The notes below the pieces were generated by a model. That model ran no database searches, had not been told where the DNA came from, and worked only from the letters and a program-made list of their open reading frames with translations. 9,648 nt of DNA, taken from NCBI GenBank assembly GCA_020062205.1, contig JAGUWT010000045.1:1-9648 (forward strand), given 5' to 3'. The DNA is from Thermodesulfovibrionales bacterium (GTDB taxonomy: Bacteria; Nitrospirota; Thermodesulfovibrionia; Thermodesulfovibrionales; SM23-35). Below are positions 1 to 6,739 of this stretch, in pieces; positions within the stretch are counted from its first letter, which is position 1, and each line of letters starts with the position of its first letter. Position numbers and translations under genes: made by a program.

Positions 1-39
1 AGGCTGATTAAAAAATACAGTGAATAGGAAAGATGAGTT

Positions 40-1752
40 TTGAGGGTATCAACAGCTTTTATCTCGGTTGTAATCATAATGATGTACCTGAATATTGTAA
101 GGGCAGAAGAGCAGCAGAGTAGACCTGATATATTGATAACAGAAGAGGATATTAAAAAGATGAATGTAAGAACAATAGTAGAATTGCTGAACAGAATACC
201 CGGTGTAAGTGCCTCTGAAAGGACAGCGAGCCTTTATGGCTCCCGTATGGTTACCGTTCTTCTCGATGAAAGGCCACTCAATGACCCTTTATCTGCTCAT
301 CCCGTGTATATCAACTGGGATCTGGTCTCTTTAGAGGAGATCGGAAAGATAGAGATTTACAAAACTGGAGGAGCAGCCTTTGGATGCACCTCTGGAGGTG
401 TAATCTCTATAACTACAAAAAGGGTTACTACTTCTCAGGGTATGATTGAAGCATCCTTTGGTAATCTTAATACACAGAACTATATTATTAATTACATGAA
501 GAATATTAAATCCCTCGGGATAGGATTAACATCAGAATGGAATAAAACAGATGGCTACAGGGTAAATGGTGATAAAGATAAAAAGAAGGTAGGTATAAAA
601 CTCAGCTATGAGACCAAAAAGGAACATACATTCGGCTTGTTTGTTGATTACTTTACAGTGGATCAGGGAAGACCGGGACTTCCTGCCTTCCCCACTCCGC
701 GGGCGAGGGGTACAGGAGATGCGTTGAGTTTATCCCTCAGGCTGAAGATCGAAAGTTTCAAAAGTGATACCTATTTCAATCAATCTGAGAAGAAAGAGAC
801 CGACCCTGACAAACAGCTTTATACAATACTCAAAAACTGGACGGCTGGAGAGACCTTAAGGACAAGCTTTTCAGCAGGAGAGCTTGGCTCATTCGATACA
901 GGCCTTAATCTCGAGACTGCCCATATAGAAGGCAATAAGGTAAAGTCCCTGCATGAAGAGAAATGCGGGCTCTATCTTATAAAGAATATCAGATTTAAAG
1001 AAACTCCCTTTGACACCGGTTTCGGGATGAGGATGAATCTTTATTCAGAATTTCCCACCGTACTCAACCCAGAGATTAAGGCAGGTTATAACTCTAAGGT
1101 TCTTTCCCTTCAAGCAACAGCAAGGGCCACACACAATATACCTACATTCCTACAGAGGTATTACGAGACATCTTATCTCATACCCAATCCAGAGCTAAGG
1201 ATGGAAAGGGGAATGGATTATTCATTGAGCATCTCCCATAAGTTCATGGACTCTATGGAAGAGAGTGTTTCTTTCTTCTATAGCAAGATAAAAGACCGAA
1301 TAACCTATGTCCGTAAAGACAGGGGTATTGGAAGATATGAAAATTTGGGAGAAGTCACAAGATATGGTACAGAGGCATCATTAAAATGGAAACCATTTGA
1401 ATCCCTGGAACTAAAACCTTCTTATATCTTCCTCATAGCCAAAGATGAGGAAACAGGCTATTGGCTTATTGCCAGCCCGAGACACAAGGTAAAACTGAAT
1501 GCCATATATAAACCGTCCCAGAAATTTTCTTTTGCCCTGGATGCTGAGTATGTCTCAAAACAATTCACAAGAACAGACAATAAAGAATACGCACCATCTT
1601 ATTTCGTAGCAGATTTGAAGGTAGATTATTTCATAAAAAAGGTGGATATGTTTTTAAAGGTTGAAAACATCTTCAATAAAAACTATCTCTATGGAGATGG
1701 TCATCCTGCTCCACCAAGGACATATCTGGTGGGGATAAATTACAGATTTTAA
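40..1752 (+). CDS. TonB-dependent outer-membrane receptor, substrate unassigned
   Basis: A 570-residue outer-membrane transporter of the TonB-dependent family, which uses proton-motive force relayed by TonB to import metal chelates, heme or corrinoids. Residues 1-22 look like a signal peptide (basic start, hydrophobic core, cleavage after VRA). The plug domain runs from about residue 30 (ITEEDIKKM, then LLNRIPGV and VLLDERPLNDP) to about 127 (GGVISITTKR). The rest is alternating beta-barrel sequence, including the receptor-typical NPELRMERG near residue 386, and it ends in YLVGINYRF with the terminal Phe needed for BAM insertion. It is somewhat short for the family (600-800). The start is TTG at 40 with AGGAAAG just upstream; an in-frame stop at 34-36 rules out anything earlier, and later Met codons would cut the signal peptide. 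It is separated by only 11 bp from the chelatase gene, which suggests a tetrapyrrole or corrinoid ligand by association only. No ligand-specific motif is recognisable. Confidence 0.9.
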   Translation: MRVSTAFISVVIIMMYLNIVRAEEQQSRPDILITEEDIKKMNVRTIVELLNRIPGVSASERTASLYGSRMVTVLLDERPLNDPLSAHPVYINWDLVSLEEIGKIEIYKTGGAAFGCTSGGVISITTKRVTTSQGMIEASFGNLNTQNYIINYMKNIKSLGIGLTSEWNKTDGYRVNGDKDKKKVGIKLSYETKKEHTFGLFVDYFTVDQGRPGLPAFPTPRARGTGDALSLSLRLKIESFKSDTYFNQSEKKETDPDKQLYTILKNWTAGETLRTSFSAGELGSFDTGLNLETAHIEGNKVKSLHEEKCGLYLIKNIRFKETPFDTGFGMRMNLYSEFPTVLNPEIKAGYNSKVLSLQATARATHNIPTFLQRYYETSYLIPNPELRMERGMDYSLSISHKFMDSMEESVSFFYSKIKDRITYVRKDRGIGRYENLGEVTRYGTEASLKWKPFESLELKPSYIFLIAKDEETGYWLIASPRHKVKLNAIYKPSQKFSFALDAEYVSKQFTRTDNKEYAPSYFVADLKVDYFIKKVDMFLKVENIFNKNYLYGDGHPAPPRTYLVGINYRF

Positions 1753-1763
1753 GGAGGTTTGAT

Positions 1764-4202
1764 ATGAGACTTTTATCTATTATGTGGGATTCGCACTGTA
1801 GCACAATGAAAAGGGCAGGCAAGGCATTGGAAGGTATTATGGACGTAAAAATCTACTCTTCAAAACGTATTGAGGAAGAACCCGATAAAATGGAAACAGC
1901 GCTTAAGGAAGCTGAAACTGCTGATGCAATCCTGCTTTACCGTTCAACAGAGTCTGTCTGGGAGATGATAGAAAAGAGATTGGAGGAGATCGGCAAAAAC
2001 GTCCCGATCGTCTGTGTGGGTCATGATCCAACATACTGGGCGCTCTCTACCGTCAGGGCAGAAATTGTGGCAACCGTTTATTCGTATATAACCTACAATG
2101 GAGAAGAGAATTTCACCAATATGCTCAGGTATATTGCCCGTAAGGTTTGCGGGATAGATATCGAGGCGCCGCTGCCGAAACCTATTCCATGGGAAGGATT
2201 ATATCATCCGGATGCCCCGGAAAGTTTCAGTAATGTCGGGGATTATTTTAAGTGGTACAGCTCTTATAGAAAAAACCGTAAATTTACAAAAGCGAACGGG
2301 ACTGTGGGAATTCTTTTTTCACGTTTTCACTGGGTCAATGAAAATATTGCGATAGAAAATGCCCTCATAGAAAAACTCGAATCCCTCGGGCTTGATGTAA
2401 TACCTGTATTTTCTTATTCCCTTAAGGATGAAGGACTCGGCACAAAAGGCAGCGGCAAGGTTGTCTCGGAATGTTTTATCTCTGATGACGGCAAGGCAAA
2501 TATAGACGCTCTGATTAATTTCCAGTTCTTTCTGCTCGGGTCTGACCGAAAAAGTGCAGTAAACAGTGAAATTGCTTCAGGCGGTATAGATATTCTCAAA
2601 AGGCTTGGAGTCCCTGTATTCACACCCATAACATCATTTTACAAAACCATAGAAGAATGGTCGGATGACCCACAGGGCGCAGACAGCACCATGATCGGCT
2701 GGTCAATAGCAATGCCTGAATTCGAGGGAAGGATAGAGCCGATTATTATCGGGGGATTGAGCAGAAAGGAAGATGAGTTAAGGCTTAGGAAACCAATTCC
2801 GGAAAGGATCGACAAACTCGCGCAGAGGGTGATCAGCTGGATCAAGTTGACAAAGAAGTCTGTCCCGGAGCGCAAGGTTGCTTTCATACTCCATAACAAT
2901 CCTTGCGCCTCTGTAGAGGCAACGGTCGGCGCCGGCGCCCATCTTGATACTCTTGAGACAGTGTCAAGGATACTGCACCGTATAAAGGATGTGGGTTACA
3001 GTGTAAATCCTCCAAAAGACGGCAAGGAACTGATTGAAACGATTATGGAACGAAAGGCAATTTCGGAATTTCGCTGGACAACCGTTGAGGAGATTATAGA
3101 CAAAGGCGGTGCACTTGTTTTTGTTGAAAAAGAGAAATATCTTGAATGGTTTAATGAACTTCCTGAAAAGACAAGGGAACGCATGTCAGGTGCGTGGGGT
3201 AATCCTCCCGGTGAGCCGAAGGATGGTGTTCCTGCTGCAATGGTATATGAAGGTAAAATTGTTGTAACAGGCGTTCAGTACGGCAATGCAGTGGTCTGCG
3301 TACAGCCCAAGCGTGGATGTGCAGGGGCAAGGTGTGATGGCCAGGTGTGCAAAATTCTCCATGACCCTGATGTTCCTCCGCCCCATCAATACGTTGCCAC
3401 ATACAAATGGCTTTCAAGGGAGTTCTGTGTTGATGTTATTGTTCATGTGGGAACCCATGGAAATCTTGAGTTCCTGCCTGGTAAGGGGACTGCCCTTTCC
3501 TCGGGCTGTTTCCCGGACATCGGCATAGACACCATGCCCCATCTCTATATATACAATGCAGACAATCCGCCTGAAGGGACCATTGCAAAAAGGAGGAGCT
3601 GCGCAACCCTTGTAGATCATATGCAAACGGTTATGACACAGGGCGGGTTGTATGAGGAACTCGAAGAGCTGAACAGACTTCTCGGAGAATATGAACAGGT
3701 CAAAGGGCTCGACCCCGGAAGAGCCCATGCCCTTGAACACCTCATCATGGAATCAATAAAGAAGGCAAATATCGATAAAGAGATAAAGGTTTACGTCACC
3801 GGAAAAGAAACAGAAAAGCCCAAAAAATTACAACTCTCTGAAGTAAGCCATGAAGATATGCATTCCTTGCCTTTTGATGAAATTGTCAGAGAGGCGCATG
3901 GCGCTCTGTCGAGAACAAGGAATACACAAATCCAGGACGGGATGCATATTTTTGGAGAATCACCCGAAGGAGAGAGGAGGGCAGGCTTTATCTATTCAAT
4001 CTTAAGATATGATGCGGGAGAGGAGGTGTCATTAAGGCGTGAGATTGCAAAAATGATGGGACTAAACATAGGGGATTTACTTTCAGACCAGGGCAAAATC
4101 CATCCCGAAAGGGGAAAAAGTTATGGAGAGTTGCTTGAAGAGATAGACCTTATGGGCAAAGAACTTATTAAAGAAGTTATCGGTGCAGGAAATCAGGTTT
4201 AA
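1764..4202 (+). CDS. cobN: CobN/BchH-type metal chelatase large subunit, N-terminal part of a split protein
   Basis: An 812-residue protein covering the N-terminal and central part of the CobN/BchH/ChlH family, the large subunit that binds the tetrapyrrole and metal in ATP-dependent chelatases. The signature HVGTHGNLEFLPGKG lies at residues 561-575 (H561, H565, E569 are likely key residues) and is followed by family-typical AKRRSCATLVDHMQTVMTQGGLYEEL. The LHNNP...VGAGAHLDTL block starts at residue 376. It is unusual in carrying C519, C524 and C529 (C-x4-C-x4-C) in the stretch before HDPDVPPPHQY, where CobN and ChlH sequences I know have RGYGG or FGYEG-like residues, and C381 in the preceding block. 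The protein stops after a GELLEEIDLMGKEL helix; the remaining CobN sequence is the next gene. AAGGAGG overlaps the stop of the receptor gene and sits properly before ATG 1764. The family is certain; the metal (Co, Mg or other) and direction of reaction are not. Confidence 0.93.
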   Translation: MRLLSIMWDSHCSTMKRAGKALEGIMDVKIYSSKRIEEEPDKMETALKEAETADAILLYRSTESVWEMIEKRLEEIGKNVPIVCVGHDPTYWALSTVRAEIVATVYSYITYNGEENFTNMLRYIARKVCGIDIEAPLPKPIPWEGLYHPDAPESFSNVGDYFKWYSSYRKNRKFTKANGTVGILFSRFHWVNENIAIENALIEKLESLGLDVIPVFSYSLKDEGLGTKGSGKVVSECFISDDGKANIDALINFQFFLLGSDRKSAVNSEIASGGIDILKRLGVPVFTPITSFYKTIEEWSDDPQGADSTMIGWSIAMPEFEGRIEPIIIGGLSRKEDELRLRKPIPERIDKLAQRVISWIKLTKKSVPERKVAFILHNNPCASVEATVGAGAHLDTLETVSRILHRIKDVGYSVNPPKDGKELIETIMERKAISEFRWTTVEEIIDKGGALVFVEKEKYLEWFNELPEKTRERMSGAWGNPPGEPKDGVPAAMVYEGKIVVTGVQYGNAVVCVQPKRGCAGARCDGQVCKILHDPDVPPPHQYVATYKWLSREFCVDVIVHVGTHGNLEFLPGKGTALSSGCFPDIGIDTMPHLYIYNADNPPEGTIAKRRSCATLVDHMQTVMTQGGLYEELEELNRLLGEYEQVKGLDPGRAHALEHLIMESIKKANIDKEIKVYVTGKETEKPKKLQLSEVSHEDMHSLPFDEIVREAHGALSRTRNTQIQDGMHIFGESPEGERRAGFIYSILRYDAGEEVSLRREIAKMMGLNIGDLLSDQGKIHPERGKSYGELLEEIDLMGKELIKEVIGAGNQV

Positions 4203-4218
4203 TTTCGAATAATAGAAA

Positions 4219-4223
4219 GGAGG
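4219..4223 (+). promoter_or_regulatory. Shine-Dalgarno GGAGG for the second cobN piece
   Basis: GGAGG within AAAGGAGGTTTAA lies 9 bases before ATG 4233. A near-ideal ribosome binding site in the 30-bp gap between the two CobN pieces shows that the second piece is translated on its own. The break is therefore an evolved gene split and not a frameshift or sequencing error. Confidence 0.8.
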
Positions 4224-4232
4224 TTTAAGACA

Positions 4233-5732
4233 ATGGGGAAAAGCAGTTTAACATCAAGCGGGTTAAGCGGTATCGATTGGGACAGCTTGCCCTGGACAAA
4301 GATAAAAGAAAAGATTTTGGATGTAAACAAAAGAATTGATGAATCTAAGGAGATAGAGTCTTTGCTTTCGGGATTTGATGGTGAGTATATCCCACCAGGT
4401 CCCTCCGGTCTGATCACAAGGGGTAGGGACGATGTGCTCCCGACTGGAAGGAACTTTTATTCCCTTGATCCGCACAGGATTCCCACAAAGGCGGCGTGGG
4501 AAGTGGGTAAGAAACTGGCAGATGCCGTGATTGAAAAGCACCTGAAGGAAGAAGGAAGGTACCCTGAAAATATTGCCATTTTCTGGATGTGCAGTGACAT
4601 CATGTGGGCGGATGGTGAGGGCATGTCCCAGATGATGTATCTGCTGGGCGTTAAACCCGTATGGCTTTCTAACGGAAGGGTCAAGGGGTTCAAGGTGATA
4701 CCGCTGAGAGAACTCGGGCGTCCGAGAATAGATGTGACGATCAGGGTTTCCGGTATTACACGGGACAACTTCCCTAATTGTATTGAACTTATTGATGAGG
4801 CTGTCCAGGCAGTAGCAGTCCTCGATGAGCCGATTGAGATGAACTACATCAGGAAACACACCCTTGCCCAGCTTGACGGTGATATGAGATCAAAAGAGGC
4901 ATGGCGGGATGCCACATTGCGCATCTTTGCGAGCATGCCCGGCACCTACCAGGCGGGAACACAGCTCGCTGTTTATGCATCCGCATGGAAGGAAGAGAAG
5001 GATTTAGCAGAGGTTTTTCTCTACTGGAATGGTTATGCCTATGGCAAAGGTATATTTGGCATGGAGAAACATAAACAGCTTACAGAGAACCTGAAAACCG
5101 TTGATGTCACCTACAACAAGGTTGTAACAGATGAATATGACCTTTTTGGGTGCTGCTGCTATTTTGGCACTCATGGAGGAATGACAGCGGCAGCAAGAAC
5201 CCTCTCCGGTAAAGAAGTCCGTACATATTATGGCGATACGAGAGAACCCGAACATGTCGAGGTAAGAGATCTCGCTGATGAAATAAGAAGGGTAGTCAGA
5301 ACAAAACTGCTTAATCCAAAATGGATTGAAGGGATGAAAAGACATGGATATAAAGGCGCCGGTGATATCTCTAAGAGAATAGGTAGGGTTTATGGCTGGG
5401 AGGCAACAACAAAAGAGGTTGATGACTGGATATTTGATGATATAGCCCGCACCTTTATGATGAACGAGGAGAATAGGAAGTTCTTTGAGGAGAACAACCC
5501 CTGGGCACTGGAAGAGATTGCCCGGCGGCTGATCGAAGCGGTCGAGCGCAACCTCTGGGACCCTGCCCCTGACGTAAAAGAGGCGCTGAAGGAGATTTAC
5601 CTTGAGATCGAGGGATGGATAGAAGAGCGCATGGGCGACATAAGAGGCGAATTCCAGGGAGGCAGCATCGACATCATCACAACGGACGAAGTTGAAACAT
5701 GGAAAAAGAAGATGGAGGACATTCTAAGATGA
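4233..5732 (+). CDS. cobN: CobN/BchH-type metal chelatase large subunit, C-terminal part of a split protein
   Basis: A 499-residue protein matching the C-terminal third of CobN. It starts with a short helical lead-in, then the family block DGEYIPPGPSGL and LPTGRNFYSLDPHRIP (about residues 50-85), then LGRPRIDVTIRVSGITRDNFPN, a conserved RKH segment, LAEVFLYWNGYAYG, and NPKWIEGMKRHGYKGAGDI. It ends near the usual CobN C terminus. The two pieces total 1311 residues, about the length of an intact CobN (1200-1300), and the split falls in a linker between conserved blocks, so neither half loses a core motif. It is unusual in having three consecutive cysteines (C307-C309) directly before YFGTHGGM, where canonical CobN has a DDYYQFHGGM-like sequence. 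It presumably assembles with the N-terminal piece and with the ChlI/ChlD motor encoded next. Its last codons overlap the chlI start as ATGA. Confidence 0.93.
   Translation: MGKSSLTSSGLSGIDWDSLPWTKIKEKILDVNKRIDESKEIESLLSGFDGEYIPPGPSGLITRGRDDVLPTGRNFYSLDPHRIPTKAAWEVGKKLADAVIEKHLKEEGRYPENIAIFWMCSDIMWADGEGMSQMMYLLGVKPVWLSNGRVKGFKVIPLRELGRPRIDVTIRVSGITRDNFPNCIELIDEAVQAVAVLDEPIEMNYIRKHTLAQLDGDMRSKEAWRDATLRIFASMPGTYQAGTQLAVYASAWKEEKDLAEVFLYWNGYAYGKGIFGMEKHKQLTENLKTVDVTYNKVVTDEYDLFGCCCYFGTHGGMTAAARTLSGKEVRTYYGDTREPEHVEVRDLADEIRRVVRTKLLNPKWIEGMKRHGYKGAGDISKRIGRVYGWEATTKEVDDWIFDDIARTFMMNEENRKFFEENNPWALEEIARRLIEAVERNLWDPAPDVKEALKEIYLEIEGWIEERMGDIRGEFQGGSIDIITTDEVETWKKKMEDILR
5714..5718 (+). promoter_or_regulatory. 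Shine-Dalgarno GGAGG deciding the chlI start
   Basis: GGAGG inside the end of the second cobN piece is 10 bases before ATG 5729. This supports 5729 over the in-frame ATG at 5699 as the chlI start. ATG 5729 also overlaps the upstream TGA in the ATGA arrangement typical of translational coupling. Confidence 0.6.
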
Positions 5733-6739
5733 TATTTCCGTTTAGCGCAATTGTCGGTCAGGATGAGATGAAGACAGGGCTGATATTGAATGTAATAGAC
5801 CCTTCTATCGGCGGTCTTTTAATAATGGGAGAAAAGGGGACCGGTAAGAGCACGGCTGTGCGGGCGCTGGCTGATCTGCTTCCTGAAATTGAAGCGGTGA
5901 AGGACTGCCCGTTTACCTGTGACCCCTCCGGTGTGCTCTGCACCAAATGTACAGAAGACTTACAAAACGAAGGACATCTGCACCACACAAGGAAAAAGAT
6001 GAGGGTGGTCGAGCTTCCGCTCGGTATTACAGAAGACAGGCTGGTGGGCACACTTGATATTGAACATGCGATTAAAAAAGGCGAGAAAAGATTCGAGTCA
6101 GGGATCCTTGCTAATGCCAACAGAAATTTTTTGTATGTGGATGAGGTGAATCTGCTGGAAGACCATATTGTGGATCTTCTGCTTGACTCTGCTGCAATGG
6201 GCGTCAATACCGTGGAGCGCGAAGGTGTCTCATTCGTCCATCCCGCGCGTTTCATGCTTGTCGGCACAATGAATCCGGAAGAGGGTGATCTTCGTCCGCA
6301 GCTCCTCGACCGGTTCGGGCTTTGTGTCGGGGTTACATCATTGTACGATAAAGGACAGCGTATCGAGATCCTGCGAAGAAGGGATGCATTCGACAGTGAT
6401 CAGGACGCATTTTATAAGCAATGGAATGGGGAGCAGCAAAAGCTAAGCGAGCGTATTTCCGCCGCAAGATCTGTTGTAGGCAGCATTCCGATGGATGACA
6501 GGGTGCTCGAAAAGATAGTTTCGGTTACTGCTTCTCTTAAGCTCGACGGCCACCGCGCAGATATCGTGATGATGAAAACCGCAAGGGCGCTTACCGCATT
6601 TCGCGGGCTGAGCACAATCAGCTCTGACGAAATCCGTGATGCCGCATGGTTTGCACTGCGCCACAGGTTGAAACGGCTTCCGTTTGAAGAGATAGGCGCC
6701 GAACGCGAAAAAGTCACGGAAGCATTGGCACAGATATGA
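5729..6739 (+). CDS. chlI: ChlI/BchI-type AAA+ ATPase subunit of metal chelatase
   Basis: A 336-residue AAA+ ATPase of the magnesium/cobalt chelatase I-subunit family. It forms hexameric rings with ChlD and uses ATP to drive metal insertion by the CobN/ChlH subunit. Numbered from ATG 5729, the family opening FPFSAIVGQDEMK is at the very N terminus, Walker A GEKGTGKST is at 34-42, Walker B LYVDEVNLL has D138/E139, sensor-1 TMN is at 180-182, and LLDRFGL with the conserved Arg follows. A four-cysteine insert, C60-x3-C64-x6-C71-x2-C74, lies between Walker A and the pre-sensor hairpin; related cysteine-bearing inserts occur in this family. Length is normal (about 330-350). An alternative in-frame ATG at 5699 would add ten unconserved residues. 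The gene is coupled to its neighbours at both ends by ATGA overlaps, which suggests balanced synthesis of chelatase subunits. Confidence 0.94.
   Translation: MIFPFSAIVGQDEMKTGLILNVIDPSIGGLLIMGEKGTGKSTAVRALADLLPEIEAVKDCPFTCDPSGVLCTKCTEDLQNEGHLHHTRKKMRVVELPLGITEDRLVGTLDIEHAIKKGEKRFESGILANANRNFLYVDEVNLLEDHIVDLLLDSAAMGVNTVEREGVSFVHPARFMLVGTMNPEEGDLRPQLLDRFGLCVGVTSLYDKGQRIEILRRRDAFDSDQDAFYKQWNGEQQKLSERISAARSVVGSIPMDDRVLEKIVSVTASLKLDGHRADIVMMKTARALTAFRGLSTISSDEIRDAAWFALRHRLKRLPFEEIGAEREKVTEALAQI

Noticed and set aside
1..39. Cobalamin riboswitch or promoter upstream of the receptor
   Set aside because: Only 39 bases are available; they contain a ribosome binding site but no B12-box or clear promoter. 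Any such element would be outside the window.
4200..4232. Frameshift or sequencing error breaking one cobN gene
   Set aside because: The two pieces have a stop, a 30-bp spacer with stops and a strong GGAGG, and both lie in full-length form on either side of a linker; no conserved block is interrupted.
4263..4859. Antisense open frame of 198 codons within the second cobN piece
   Set aside because: It lies wholly opposite a strongly conserved gene, and its translation resembles no family.
5699..5728. Earlier ATG for chlI at 5699
   Set aside because: It would add ten unconserved residues and has no clear ribosome binding site, whereas ATG 5729 has GGAGG upstream, ATGA coupling, and the family N terminus FPFSAIVGQ.
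5758..6267. Antisense open frame of 169 codons within chlI, Ser-rich
   Set aside because: A Ser/Arg-biased shadow of a conserved AAA+ gene; no independent signals.
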